Assembly (NCBI GenBank): GCA_045539315.1
Contig: JAZQFC010000027.1
Span: 53,050-117,049, forward strand
Length of the DNA stretch: 64,000 nt
Reading direction: 5' to 3'
DNA from: RUG11462 sp045539315
GTDB lineage: Bacteria; Bacillota; Clostridia; Oscillospirales; Acutalibacteraceae
Part shown: one piece after another, positions 17,467-27,528 of the stretch
How the letters are laid out: each line of letters begins with the position of its first letter
Numbering within the stretch: the first letter of the stretch is position 1
Notes under the pieces: generated by a model
Told to the model about the DNA's origin: nothing
Databases searched by the model: none
What the model saw: the letters and a program-made list of their open reading frames with translations, nothing else
Made by a program: the position numbers and the translations under genes

Positions 17467-19071
17467 TTACTCTCCTTCTTTTGAATTTTTAAAATTTATT
17501 TTTGATGAGTTGTTATCATTCAAGCAAAATACTTTTCTTTTTTTCGCAGCAATAACCACATAATCTATTATGTAGAAAAACAGTATCATCATAGCAGGAA
17601 TTACCATTGACGAAAGCCTTGAAAACTCTGCCATTGAACCTAATACCGAAACAAAAATATGCGAGAATATTATAGAGCAAAGCCCTATTATATGCCAACA
17701 AATTCTCTTTTTGCTAATAAGGACTAAAATCGACCACGCGACGCCTATTAACACAAGCAACATACAGTCTAAAAAGGTAAACGGAAATGTAAGTTTTACC
17801 ATTAACGGCGAAAATACGCCAAAATCTTCACAGCCTTCAGGAATTAATGTATATTGCGTTGCCACCTTTTCAGACGCTAAAAATTTTATTTTATCCAAAG
17901 TATATTCTCTATACTCTTTGCTATGAGTTTTTATACAGTCATTAACATAACCATCAATGGTTTCATAAGAAAAATTCATAGGGAGTATTTCAATAATACT
18001 TGGTATCCATTTTTCTTGGTCAAACGATTCCATTTGTTTTTCTAAATACTCTGATAAGAATGGATACTCTTTGCTATCAGTCATTCCGAGTGACATAACA
18101 ATATAAAGTTTGTTAACCGTTGTACTAACTGAACTTATTGTAAAATACTCGTGGTTTTTATAATTAAGACCTTGATAGCCAAACACCATTCCAATGCACA
18201 ATACAACACTCAAAAGCCCTGCAATTGCTTTTTTTCTCTCATTAGCATTAAAAATTATTCTTGCGATAAAGAATACTGCTAAAACCGCGGTTAGATATAT
18301 AAATGTTGGTCTTAACATTATCATCACAAATGAGAAAAGCCCTAAAATAATCGCTTTATACGCTTTCGGCTTTGCAAGGTATGAAAAAAGTATGTAAATC
18401 AAAATAACAGTGAAAAGCAAAGACAACGATTCAGTTAAAGTGATAATGTCCCAATTAAATACACTAGGCGCTATTCCATAAAGAAAAGCACAGGCCGATA
18501 AAATATACTTGTTTGAAAAAAGTTTTCTACAGGCAAAATACAAAAGCGCCACGCTGATTATTGACAAAATTGACTGCACAAAAGACACCATTTCATAAAA
18601 GCCCATTGTGCCAACTTCTTGCCCTGTTAAAATCGAAACAAATTTTAAAAAATAAGGATAACCGGGTGTTCTAAAAATATCAGTTTCGCCTTTGAAAATA
18701 TTTGCCGTATAATTTGTGTAAGTTTTTGAGTCATAATAAATAACATAACTGTTAAAATGCGAAAGATACCACACTCTGAAAAGCAATGTTAAACACATTA
18801 CGCTTGACATTGGATGAGCGCCTGCTTTTGCTACAAAATCTTCAAATTTGCTATGATTATCTCCATAGGTGCAAATAGCAAAAACCAAAAAGAAGCAGGT
18901 TGACGCGCCTAACATAATTAATATTCTCAAAGGGGTAAAAAGTGGCTCGCCTGTTGAAAAATATCTTTCTTGAAACATAATATATGCAAGGCCAAAAATA
19001 ATTGCGTTAAATGCATATATAAAATATCTCTTATCTATTTCTTTGACTTTTTTCAACTTTTCTACAAACAT
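17467..19071 (-). CDS. Membrane glycosyltransferase, GT39/ArnT-like
   Basis: A 534-residue protein with about 11-12 hydrophobic helices. After helix 2-3 it has the acidic loop YYDSKTYTNYTANI and the hallmark FRTPGYPYFLKF of the PMT/ArnT (GT-C fold) family, which move sugars from polyprenyl-phosphate donors to lipids, glycans or proteins outside the membrane. The acceptor is unknown. It lies 2 bases before cdaA and so probably leads the cdaA-cdaR-comEA-like operon, an uncommon companion for c-di-AMP genes. Confidence 0.75.
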   Translation of the reverse strand: MFVEKLKKVKEIDKRYFIYAFNAIIFGLAYIMFQERYFSTGEPLFTPLRILIMLGASTCFFLVFAICTYGDNHSKFEDFVAKAGAHPMSSVMCLTLLFRVWYLSHFNSYVIYYDSKTYTNYTANIFKGETDIFRTPGYPYFLKFVSILTGQEVGTMGFYEMVSFVQSILSIISVALLYFACRKLFSNKYILSACAFLYGIAPSVFNWDIITLTESLSLLFTVILIYILFSYLAKPKAYKAIILGLFSFVMIMLRPTFIYLTAVLAVFFIARIIFNANERKKAIAGLLSVVLCIGMVFGYQGLNYKNHEYFTISSVSTTVNKLYIVMSLGMTDSKEYPFLSEYLEKQMESFDQEKWIPSIIEILPMNFSYETIDGYVNDCIKTHSKEYREYTLDKIKFLASEKVATQYTLIPEGCEDFGVFSPLMVKLTFPFTFLDCMLLVLIGVAWSILVLISKKRICWHIIGLCSIIFSHIFVSVLGSMAEFSRLSSMVIPAMMILFFYIIDYVVIAAKKRKVFCLNDNNSSKINFKNSKEGE

Positions 19072-19187
19072 AAAAATTACCCCATTTTCTTGATTTTATT
19101 TTAACATAAAACAAACCTCATTTCAATGAATTTAAAGAGAATTTTTAAAATATTTTAATAAAAATTTAAGATTTACTAAACATTTGA

Positions 19188-19216
19188 TTGATATATTAAT
19201 TAAAATATAGTATAAT
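19188..19216 (+). promoter_or_regulatory. Predicted promoter of the DedA-DUF212 pair
   Basis: TTGATA, a 17-base spacer and TATAAT, 35 bases before the DedA start. Confidence 0.65.
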
Positions 19217-19251
19217 AATTAAAAATTTATCGTAAAAAGGAATTTTTTGTA

Positions 19252-19914
19252 ATGAATTTTATGGATAATTTTTGGGATAACATTCTGCATATTGACAGAA
19301 TTCTTGACCAGTTAGTAGCAGAGTATCCTTTTTGGTCTTATTTCATATTAGGGTTGATAATTTTTTTAGAAACTGCGTTTATTATCACCTCTTTTTTACC
19401 GAGCGATGTTGTGCTTTTTGCGGCTTGCTCTTTAATGATGGTGCAAAAATCTTTTAACCCTTTTATTTTAATACCAATATTTTTAGTTTCGGCAGTTTTA
19501 GGCGATAATGTTAACTTTGCAATTGGCAGACTTTTGCGAAAAAAAGTGCAGAAAAGTGGAAGGATTTTGTTTGTTAAGCAAGAAAATTTAGAAAAGACGA
19601 ATAAAATCTTTGAAAAATCAGGCGGCGCTGCAATAATTTGCGCAAGATTTGTTCCGCTTCTTCGCTCGCTTGTACCTTTTGTTACAGGCGTTAGCCAGAA
19701 AGAATATAGATGGTTTTTTAAGAAAAATTTAATCGGTGTTACAATTTGGACAATCCTTTATTGTATGCTTGGCGTATTATTCGGAAATCTTGATTTTGTT
19801 AAAAATCATTTTGGTATTGTGGCGCTTGGTATTGCTTGTTTAACTATCTTTACTGCTGCTATTTCTTTGGGTGTTAAGAAAATATTTTTAGAAAGAAAGC
19901 AAAAATTAAAATAA
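19252..19914 (+). CDS. DedA family membrane protein
   Basis: A 220-residue integral membrane protein of the DedA/SNARE-associated family (lipid flippases or transporters, including undecaprenyl-phosphate carriers). Family marks are FLETAFIITSFLPSDVVLF near residues 40-60, the charged GRLLRKKVQKSGR and FEKSGGAAIICARFVPLLRS blocks, and a glycine-rich FVTGVSQKEYRWF. A second ATG at 19258 (two codons in) is possible, since AAAAGG is 11 bases before the first. A DUF212 gene follows after 13 bases, likely in the same unit. Confidence 0.88.
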   Translation: MNFMDNFWDNILHIDRILDQLVAEYPFWSYFILGLIIFLETAFIITSFLPSDVVLFAACSLMMVQKSFNPFILIPIFLVSAVLGDNVNFAIGRLLRKKVQKSGRILFVKQENLEKTNKIFEKSGGAAIICARFVPLLRSLVPFVTGVSQKEYRWFFKKNLIGVTIWTILYCMLGVLFGNLDFVKNHFGIVALGIACLTIFTAAISLGVKKIFLERKQKLK

Positions 19915-19927
19915 GGAATCAAAAATA

Positions 19928-20389
19928 ATGAATTGGATTTTAGATTTATTAAGTAATCCGTTTTTTATAACAGGACTTACCGCTTGGGCAGTAGCGCAGG
20001 TTTTAAAAGTTATTATCTATGCTATTGTTAATAAAAAATTTGATATTACAAGGCTTTTTGGCGATGGCGGAATGCCTAGCGGACATTCGGCTACTGTTAC
20101 ATCACTTGCAGTTTTAGCAGGTATTGTTTACGGCGCAGGCACTTTTGAATTTGCTATCGCTGCACTTTTGGCAATTATTGTTTGCCATGACGCAATGGGT
20201 GTTAGACTTGAAACAGGCAAACAAGCGATTTTAATTAACGAGATTATCAAAAGTTTTGATGTTTTTTCATCAGAAGAATTGCCTGAAGTTAAGTTAAAAG
20301 AGTTTGTTGGTCACACCCCTATTCAAGTGTTAATGGGTATGATTATCGGCGTTGCAAACGCTTTTGTTATGAATGCAATTTTATTATAA
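19928..20389 (+). CDS. Divergent PAP2 family protein (DUF212, YuiD-like)
   Basis: A 153-residue membrane protein of the divergent PAP2 group, probably an acid phosphatase-like or lipid-related enzyme. It shows GGMPSGHSATVTSL, the phosphatase-type SGH motif, near residues 49-62, then HDAMGVRLETGKQA with the later conserved charged residues, and three to four hydrophobic helices. It is co-transcribed with DedA and ends at a strong terminator. Confidence 0.87.
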   Translation: MNWILDLLSNPFFITGLTAWAVAQVLKVIIYAIVNKKFDITRLFGDGGMPSGHSATVTSLAVLAGIVYGAGTFEFAIAALLAIIVCHDAMGVRLETGKQAILINEIIKSFDVFSSEELPEVKLKEFVGHTPIQVLMGMIIGVANAFVMNAILL

Positions 20390-20426
20390 AAAAACTACCT
20401 TAAGAAAATTCTTAAGGTAGTTTTTT
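20388..20426. terminator. Bidirectional terminator between the DUF212 gene and the Asn/Gln-rich ORF
   Basis: A long stem AAAAAACTACCTTAAG / CTTAAGGTAGTTTTTT with a 6-base loop, A-runs to the left and T-runs to the right. Confidence 0.9.
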
Positions 20427-20435
20427 GTTGTTCTA

Positions 20436-20570
20436 CTATTTGTTGTTCTGGTTGTTTTGGTTTTTGTTATCAAATTTGTTTTCAGATTTGTTTTTGTTCT
20501 GATTATTTTGATTTTTGTTATCAAATTTGTTTTGGTTTTGATTTTTGTTTTGATTGTTTTGGTTGTTCAT
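20436..20570 (-). CDS. Asn/Gln/Lys-rich microprotein with an internal repeat
   Basis: A 44-codon frame too short for usual ORF cut-offs. ATG at 20570 is preceded by AAGGAGAG 7 bases upstream, and the frame ends in TAG at 20436, just before a terminator that works in this direction. The product is almost wholly Asn, Gln and Lys with two copies of an NKFDNKNQNNQN unit. I do not recognise it. The composition and short repeats recall gamma-type small acid-soluble spore proteins, but it lacks their FGTEFASET-like block, so that is only a suggestion. Confidence 0.6.
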   Translation of the reverse strand: MNNQNNQNKNQNQNKFDNKNQNNQNKNKSENKFDNKNQNNQNNK

Positions 20571-20731
20571 AAATTTTCTCTCCTTGAATAATGTTTTTTC
20601 AATAAATGTATAGCATTTTTGAGCATGCTATGTTATTATTATTTCATAAGAGTTTTAAATTATACTTGTACTGTTTTTGGTACAAAAGGCAGTTTATAAT
20701 AAAGAAAATAAATAAATTTGGAGTTTTTGTA

Positions 20732-23700
20732 ATGTTAAAACTTATAATTTCAAGAACAGGCTATGGAAAAACTACATATATACACAGCAAAATCAAGAGC
20801 CTTTTAGAAGAGGGCAAAAAAATTGCTTTGATTATTCCAGAGCAGATTTCTTTTGAAAGCGAACGCGACATTTTAAGAGAAGTTGGCGCTAATAATCTTA
20901 AAAATGTTACTGTGATGAGTTTTACTCGCCTTTGTAGTTTGTTTTTTGCAAAATACGGTGGCAGAGAAAAACCATATATAGATACCGTTGGCAAAACTGC
21001 ACTTATGTCACAAGTTTTAAAAGATAACGAGAAAAATCTTGAACTTTTTAAAAAAGCGGCTAACACTCCTCAATTTTGCGAGATGATGCTTGATTTTGAA
21101 AGCAATATTAAAAAAATCGATGTTTCTGTTGAAACTCTTCTTGAATGTTCGGATAAAAAAAGTGGTATTTTAAAGCAAAAATTATCCGAAACTGCGCTAA
21201 TTTTATCTTCTTATGAAGAAATGTTAAACAAAGATTATTTTGACCCGCTTGATGATTTGAATGTTGTGGCTAATCGTCTTGATGAAAATGCTATGTTTGA
21301 AAACACAACGGTGTTTATCGACTCTTTCACAGGCTTTACCGCAGTGCAGATGAATATAATTGAAAAAATTATGAAAACCGCTGACGAAACTTATATTTCG
21401 CTCGGCTTTGATGGTGTTTATTCAAAAAATGCAATGTCTGTTTTTGCAAATATGGCAAAAACTGCTTTGCAATTAAAACAACTCGCAACTGACAATGGTG
21501 TTAGCGTGAGTGATGATATTATTCTTTCACAAAACAAGCGTGTTAATTCTGATGAACTTTTGTTTTTAGAGCAAAATATTTTTTCTAATGAAAACAATAT
21601 TTATGATGGCGAAAACAAAGACGTGTTTGTTACAAAAACAAAAAATGTTTATGAAGAAGCAGAATATGTTGCAAAAACTATTATTGACCTTACAAGAGAG
21701 CAAAATTTAAGATACCGCGATATTTCGGTAATTTTTCGTGATGCCGACGAGTACAACGAGGTTATTGAAGAAGTTTTTGAAAGATATGAGATTCCTTTGT
21801 TTGTTGATAACAGAGAAAGCGCTCAAAATCTTAATTTGTTCAAACTCGTTTTCTTTGCGCTTTCGGCAATTTGCAAAAAATTTGATAGCGAGTCTATTAT
21901 TTCTCTTGTTAAAACAGGTCTTGCCGGTGTTGATGAAACAAAGGCAGAACTTTTTGAACTTTATACTTATGTCTGGCGAGTTGATAAAAAAGGCTTTTTT
22001 GAAGAATTTACTTTGCCTGTTGACTCTTTTGTTGAGGGCGACGAGCAAACACTTGAAAGCACTTTAAATTCAATTGAAGAAGCAAGACAAAAAATTATTG
22101 CGCCTTTAGAAAAATTTAATATAACCAAAGGCAAAACCGTTAAATCTTTTGTTAAGGCAATTTTCCAACTTATAAAAGACTATAACTGTGGCGTTACTTT
22201 AAAAGAATATAGCAACACGCTTTTAGAAAAAGGACATACAAGGCTTTCTGACGCGACTGTTAGAAGTTATGATATAATGATTCACATTCTTGACCAATTA
22301 TATCTTTCGCTTGGTGAAACCGAAGTTACACCAAAAAGTTTTTTTGAAATTTTTAATTCTGCAGTTGCGCTTTTGGATATCGGCTCGCTTCCGCAAGGGC
22401 TTGACGCGGTTGCGGTTGGCTCCGCAGAGCGTATGCGACCAAAAGCGCCAAAGGCTACTTTTATTATCGGCGCTAACGAGGGTGTTTTCCCATCTGCAAG
22501 TGCCGGCAATGGTTTGTTCTCTGATAGCGAACTTTTAAATTTGAAAAACGATGGAATTAATTTACCTTTTTATGATATTGATACCGCTATTGACGAGCAA
22601 TATTTAGCATATTGCGCAGTTTGTAGCCCTTCGGAAAAATTGTTTGTTTCCTACCCTGCTTTTTCAATTTCAGGCGAAGAAAAACAACCTTCCATTATTG
22701 TTGATGAGATTAAAAAAATCTTTAAAAATGTAAATGTTCAAACTTATGATTGCAATAAAATTTCTTGTGTGAATGACGCTTTGAAAGTTTATGCAAAATA
22801 TGAAGTTGGCACTAATGAAATCAAGCGTTATTTTGAGCAAAATCAAAATGATAAGTTTGATAATTTAATCAAGGCTACCAAAAACAAATTAGACTGCATT
22901 TCGCCTGAAACCGCGAAAAAATTGTATGGCGAAAAGATTTATACTTCTGCTTCAAAAATTGAAACTTATAACAAATGTAGTTTTTATTATTTTTGCAAAT
23001 ATGGTCTTCATGCTAATGTTATAAAACAAGCAAAAGTTGATAATTTAAGTAGAGGCTCGCTTGTGCATTATGTGCTTGAGAAAATGTTGAACAAATTTGA
23101 TGTTAAAGAATTTTTCGAGTTAACTGACAAAGAAATTTCTGATTTTGTTAAAACATTTGCATTAGAATTTTGGGGCGAAAATACAGGCAATATAAACCAG
23201 ACTTCAGTTGAAAAATATAGATTCACAAAACTCATTGAAATGGTTGAAGAATTGGTTAAACGAGTTTTTGATGAATTAAAACAATCTGAATTTAACGTGG
23301 TTAAAACCGAACTTGCTATCGGCGGAAAAGAGCCTGATATAAATGCTTTAGAAGTTGACTTTAAAGACGGAAAAATCATTTTAACAGGCTTTATTGACAG
23401 GGTTGATAAAGCAAACAAAAACGGCAAAGAAATTTTAAGAATTATCGACTATAAAACAGGTTCTAAAAAACTTAATTTTGCCGATTTGATTTATGGTCAA
23501 AATCTTCAAATGCCTTTGTATATGAAGGCGGTTTTGGAAAATGGCAAAGAGCGTTTCGGCGACTGTTTGCCTGGCGGAATGTTTTATTTTGCGGCTAAAG
23601 AAGCCGTTGCTAATGCCGAGCGAAACACCGATGAAGACACTATTAGCGCTTTGCGTCTTAAAGACGTTAAAATGGACGGTGTATTTTTAGACGATGAAGA

Positions 23701-24043
23701 TTCTTACACCGCTATTGAGCCTGAAAAACAAGGTGTTTACTCCCCTGTTAAAGTTAAAGCGGACAATACGCTTTCATCTTCTGCGCCTTGCTATACGATA
23801 GAGCAGTTTAAAATATTGTCAGATTATCTTGATTTAACTTTAAAAGAAACTGCAAAAGGTATCTTAGGCGGAGATATTGAGCCGAAACCTGTTGATGGGG
23901 TTGGTGTTAGCGCTTGTGATTACTGCGATTATTCTTCTGTTTGCCAATTTAAAGGCGAACATATAAAAGCAGAAAATTTAAAACGAGATGAAGCATTTAG
24001 TTATATGTATAACAAATTAAATGAAATAAGGGGGCAAGAATGA
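20732..24043 (+). CDS. addB: AddB, helicase-nuclease subunit B
   Basis: One half of the AddAB complex that resects double-strand breaks for recombination. At 1103 residues it is near the usual 1150. Walker A-like GYGKTT lies at residues 10-15; EQISFESER and other AddB-specific blocks follow. A RecB-type nuclease motif IDYKTG has its Asp at 906. Four cysteines (C749, C1062, C1065, C1071) have the spacing of the AddB iron-sulfur staple. The ATG at 20732 is chosen because TTGGAG lies 8 bases upstream; an upstream extension to 20606 has no family similarity. It overlaps addA by 4 bases. Confidence 0.95.
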   Translation: MLKLIISRTGYGKTTYIHSKIKSLLEEGKKIALIIPEQISFESERDILREVGANNLKNVTVMSFTRLCSLFFAKYGGREKPYIDTVGKTALMSQVLKDNEKNLELFKKAANTPQFCEMMLDFESNIKKIDVSVETLLECSDKKSGILKQKLSETALILSSYEEMLNKDYFDPLDDLNVVANRLDENAMFENTTVFIDSFTGFTAVQMNIIEKIMKTADETYISLGFDGVYSKNAMSVFANMAKTALQLKQLATDNGVSVSDDIILSQNKRVNSDELLFLEQNIFSNENNIYDGENKDVFVTKTKNVYEEAEYVAKTIIDLTREQNLRYRDISVIFRDADEYNEVIEEVFERYEIPLFVDNRESAQNLNLFKLVFFALSAICKKFDSESIISLVKTGLAGVDETKAELFELYTYVWRVDKKGFFEEFTLPVDSFVEGDEQTLESTLNSIEEARQKIIAPLEKFNITKGKTVKSFVKAIFQLIKDYNCGVTLKEYSNTLLEKGHTRLSDATVRSYDIMIHILDQLYLSLGETEVTPKSFFEIFNSAVALLDIGSLPQGLDAVAVGSAERMRPKAPKATFIIGANEGVFPSASAGNGLFSDSELLNLKNDGINLPFYDIDTAIDEQYLAYCAVCSPSEKLFVSYPAFSISGEEKQPSIIVDEIKKIFKNVNVQTYDCNKISCVNDALKVYAKYEVGTNEIKRYFEQNQNDKFDNLIKATKNKLDCISPETAKKLYGEKIYTSASKIETYNKCSFYYFCKYGLHANVIKQAKVDNLSRGSLVHYVLEKMLNKFDVKEFFELTDKEISDFVKTFALEFWGENTGNINQTSVEKYRFTKLIEMVEELVKRVFDELKQSEFNVVKTELAIGGKEPDINALEVDFKDGKIILTGFIDRVDKANKNGKEILRIIDYKTGSKKLNFADLIYGQNLQMPLYMKAVLENGKERFGDCLPGGMFYFAAKEAVANAERNTDEDTISALRLKDVKMDGVFLDDEDSYTAIEPEKQGVYSPVKVKADNTLSSSAPCYTIEQFKILSDYLDLTLKETAKGILGGDIEPKPVDGVGVSACDYCDYSSVCQFKGEHIKAENLKRDEAFSYMYNKLNEIRGQE

Positions 24044-27000
24044 TGAGGTTTACTAATGAGCAAGACAACGCGTTAGACGCTCGTGGCAGAATTTTGGTTT
24101 CTGCAGCGGCAGGCTCTGGTAAAACTGCCGTTCTTGTTGAAAAAGTTGTTAGAATGGTTTGTGATGAAACAAACCCTATTGATATTGATAAACTTTTAGT
24201 GGTTACTTTTACAAATGCAGCCGCAAATGAAATGAAAACAAGAATTTCTGAAAGTTTGTCTGAAAAACTAAAAAACAACCCTGAAAACTTTCATTTAAGA
24301 AAACAAAAACTTCTTTTATCTTCTGCAAATATCTGCACAATTGATAGTCTTTGTATTTCTTTAGTAAGAGAATATTTTTACAAACTCGGTATTCCAAGTG
24401 ATTTTAAAATCGCAGATAAAAGTGTCACAAACAAACTGCAAAACGCTTGTATTGACGAGATTTTTGCTAAAAAATTCGAAGAAAAAAGCCAAACCTTTTT
24501 AGATTTGGTTTCGGTTTTTGGTGGCGAGCGTGCCGATGAAAAATTAAGAGATAATATTTTAAAGGTTTATGATTATCTTTGCAGTTTGCCTTTTCCTGAT
24601 AAATACATAAAAAACGCTATTGAAATTTATAGTGATTTTGATGAAAACAGCGTTTTATTTGATGTTGTTTGGGAATATGCTCACAACCTTATAAGCGGGC
24701 GTTTTACTGCTTTTAAATCGGCTTATGATGAACTTTTGGAAGATGATTTACTAGCCGGTTATGGCGAGGCTTTTGCGCTTGTTAACGCAAAACTTATAGA
24801 AGTTTTAGACCTTATTTTACACAGAGATTATCAAGGTATGGTTGATTTTCTAGCCAACTTTTCAAACGAAAAGTTAAAGGCGGTTAGAAATTATTCTGAT
24901 ATTAATTTCAGAGAAAAAATGAAATCTGCCAAGAAAATGGCTGAAACTGATATTGAAAAGTTAAAAAGTATTTTCAACTGCAATTTAGATGATGTTTTTG
25001 ATGATATGAAAACACTTTTACCAATTGTAAAAGAATTTTTTAGTATCACAAAAGAATTTTCCGATATGCTCTTTGATAAAAAGGCGGAAAACAACTCGTT
25101 TGATTTTTCGGATATTGAAGCGCTTGTTTTAAAACTTCTTGTAGAAGTTGAAGGCGAAAAAATAGTTAAAACTGATATTGCAAACGAATTATCTAAAAAG
25201 TTTTACACTGTTTTGGTTGACGAATATCAGGATACAAACGACCTTCAAAACACTATTTTTAACATACTTGCAGATGACGGCAAAAAACTATTTATGGTTG
25301 GCGATGTTAAGCAAAGTATTTATGGCTTTAGAAAAGCAAACCCTAAAAACTTTTTGTTTGCCCGCAATGAATTACCGCTTTACACAAAAAATTCTGATAA
25401 ATCAAAGGTTATTATGTCTGGTAATTTCAGAAGTTGTGTTGATGTTTGTAATTTTGTCAACTTTCTCTTTTACAGGCTTTTTACAGTTGAATGTGGCGAA
25501 ATGCTTTATGAAGACGAAGATATGCTTGTGCCAATGAGCAAATTTTGTGAAATTGATGAAAACAGAGTTAGTTATCATATTGTAAGCACTCAAGACGAGC
25601 ATAGCGCTACTGAAAGACAAGCGTATTATATTGCCGATGTTATCAACTCTAAAATCGGCAAAAACATTATTACTGATAATAAAACTTTAAGACCTGCCGA
25701 GTTTAAAGACGTTTGCATTTTGCTTAGAAACAGAAAAGAAATGCCTGTTATTGCAGAATTTTTGAAATCAAAAGGCATTCCTGTTTGGGTTGATGACAAC
25801 GAGGGGCTTTTAGAAGAAAAAGAAATTGTTACTTTATTTTCACTTTTGCAGGTTATTGATAACCCATTTTTAGATGTACCGCTTCTTGCAACTTTAACAG
25901 GCGATATTTATAATTTTTCTGCAGATGAAGTTGCAAAGATTAAGGCAAATCACAAAAAGAAAAGTCTTTATGACGCTCTGCTTTGTGAAAAAGGCGAAAA
26001 CGAGAAAATTCAAGATTTTTTAGATGAGATAAGCGAATTTCGTAGAATTTCTAATTTATGCTCGGTTTCATCTCTTATTAGCAAGATTTTAAACAAAACA
26101 TCTTACGAAAACACTGTTTTTCTATATGAAAATGGCGATAGTTGTTATAGCAATTTATTGCTTTTCAAAGAAACTGCAAAAGCCTTTGAAAATGATATGC
26201 AAAGAGGGCTTTCGGCGTTTGTTGCTTATATTAACAGACAAATTAAAAACGGCAACACATTGCAAAAAGCAGTTTTCTCTGCCGAAAATGACAACGCAGT
26301 AAGAATTATGACAATGCACCGTTCTAAAGGTTTGCAGTTCCCTATTTGTATTCTTGCTTGTCTTGATAAAAAATTTAATCGCATTGACAGTACTGCCGAT
26401 TTGATTTTAACGGAAAAATGCGGTCTTGGTTTTAATTTTGTTGATAAAAACAGACACATTAAATATTCAACATTCCCAAGAACTGCTTGTTCGCTCGAGA
26501 ATAAGGCTATTTCGCAGTCTGAAGAATTAAGACTTTTGTATGTTGCTATGACAAGGGCAAAAGATTTTCTTATTATGGTTGCTTCTGATGAGAATTATGA
26601 AAAACATCTTGCCGAATATGAAAATCAACTTGTTGTTTCTAAAGACGGTAGATTTTTATCAAGTATTATTTTGAATTGTGATAGTTTTCATAAAATGATA
26701 ATGCTTGCAAACTGTGTTCACAGCATTGAAACAAAAGGCGAAACAGTCGATATTAAATCAAACAACGGTTTTCACGGTAATTATTCTATTGAGATTTTTG
26801 GCGATGAAATTGATGATAGCATAGTCGAAACCAGAGTGTTGGATTTAGGTTTTGATGAAGACTTATACAAAAAAATTGCCGAGAGTTTAGACTATAAATA
26901 CAAGTATAAAGACCTTAACAAAATCTTTGTTAAACAAAGCGCTTCGGCGTTAGCGCACAGAGAATTTTCTTCAAAATTTGATTTTACAACAGAGCCTGTT

Positions 27001-27528
27001 TTTGAGAAAAACCAAAAATTAAGTGCGGCGCAAAAAGGCACTGCAATGCATAAGTTTATGCAGTATTGCGAATTTAAAGACGCGGCGGTTTCTATTAGTG
27101 ACGAGATTAAGCGATTAATAAGCGAGGGTAAACTCACTAATGATGAGGCAGATTCTTTGAAAGAGGAAAATTTAAAGGCGTTTTTTGTCTCGCCTATCGG
27201 CAAAAAAGTAGTAAATAGCGAGAAAGTTTATAAAGAGCAAGGGTTTATGGTTGAACTTGACGCAAAGGACGTTTATAACGACTTAAGCGACGAGTTTGAA
27301 GGCGAAAAAGTTATTGTTCAAGGTTTTGCAGATTTATGTTTTGTTGATGATAATTCACTTATTATTGTTGACTATAAAACCGACAGAGCCGAAAAAGATG
27401 AACTTATAGCAAGATACAAAACTCAACTTGATATTTATGCTTTATCGCTATCCCAAACATTTAATATGCCGGTGTCAAAAACCGCAATTTACTCGTTCTA
27501 CTTAAAAGAATTAATTGAATTGAATTAA
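24040..27528 (+). CDS. addA: AddA, helicase-nuclease subunit A
   Basis: A 1162-residue UvrD/RecB-type helicase with a C-terminal nuclease; with AddB it unwinds and degrades broken DNA ends until it meets a Chi-like sequence. In order: the Q-like FTNEQDNALDA, Walker A AAAGSGKT (22-29), DEYQDTNDLQ (motif II), GDVKQSIYGFR (III), TMHRSKGLQFP (V), LYVAMTRAKD (VI), and the nuclease motif VDYKTD with its Asp at 1111. The start overlaps the addB stop (ATGA) with AAGGGGG upstream; a second ATG follows at once. Confidence 0.96.
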   Translation: MMRFTNEQDNALDARGRILVSAAAGSGKTAVLVEKVVRMVCDETNPIDIDKLLVVTFTNAAANEMKTRISESLSEKLKNNPENFHLRKQKLLLSSANICTIDSLCISLVREYFYKLGIPSDFKIADKSVTNKLQNACIDEIFAKKFEEKSQTFLDLVSVFGGERADEKLRDNILKVYDYLCSLPFPDKYIKNAIEIYSDFDENSVLFDVVWEYAHNLISGRFTAFKSAYDELLEDDLLAGYGEAFALVNAKLIEVLDLILHRDYQGMVDFLANFSNEKLKAVRNYSDINFREKMKSAKKMAETDIEKLKSIFNCNLDDVFDDMKTLLPIVKEFFSITKEFSDMLFDKKAENNSFDFSDIEALVLKLLVEVEGEKIVKTDIANELSKKFYTVLVDEYQDTNDLQNTIFNILADDGKKLFMVGDVKQSIYGFRKANPKNFLFARNELPLYTKNSDKSKVIMSGNFRSCVDVCNFVNFLFYRLFTVECGEMLYEDEDMLVPMSKFCEIDENRVSYHIVSTQDEHSATERQAYYIADVINSKIGKNIITDNKTLRPAEFKDVCILLRNRKEMPVIAEFLKSKGIPVWVDDNEGLLEEKEIVTLFSLLQVIDNPFLDVPLLATLTGDIYNFSADEVAKIKANHKKKSLYDALLCEKGENEKIQDFLDEISEFRRISNLCSVSSLISKILNKTSYENTVFLYENGDSCYSNLLLFKETAKAFENDMQRGLSAFVAYINRQIKNGNTLQKAVFSAENDNAVRIMTMHRSKGLQFPICILACLDKKFNRIDSTADLILTEKCGLGFNFVDKNRHIKYSTFPRTACSLENKAISQSEELRLLYVAMTRAKDFLIMVASDENYEKHLAEYENQLVVSKDGRFLSSIILNCDSFHKMIMLANCVHSIETKGETVDIKSNNGFHGNYSIEIFGDEIDDSIVETRVLDLGFDEDLYKKIAESLDYKYKYKDLNKIFVKQSASALAHREFSSKFDFTTEPVFEKNQKLSAAQKGTAMHKFMQYCEFKDAAVSISDEIKRLISEGKLTNDEADSLKEENLKAFFVSPIGKKVVNSEKVYKEQGFMVELDAKDVYNDLSDEFEGEKVIVQGFADLCFVDDNSLIIVDYKTDRAEKDELIARYKTQLDIYALSLSQTFNMPVSKTAIYSFYLKELIELN

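Noticed and set aside
20430..20570. Simple T/G-rich tandem repeat
   Set aside because: The tract is better explained as the reverse complement of a coding Asn/Gln/Lys-rich ORF with start, stop and ribosome site.
20606..20731. N-terminal extension of AddB by 42 residues
   Set aside because: The extension has no AddB similarity, and the ATG at 20732 has a ribosome site and the family's normal start.
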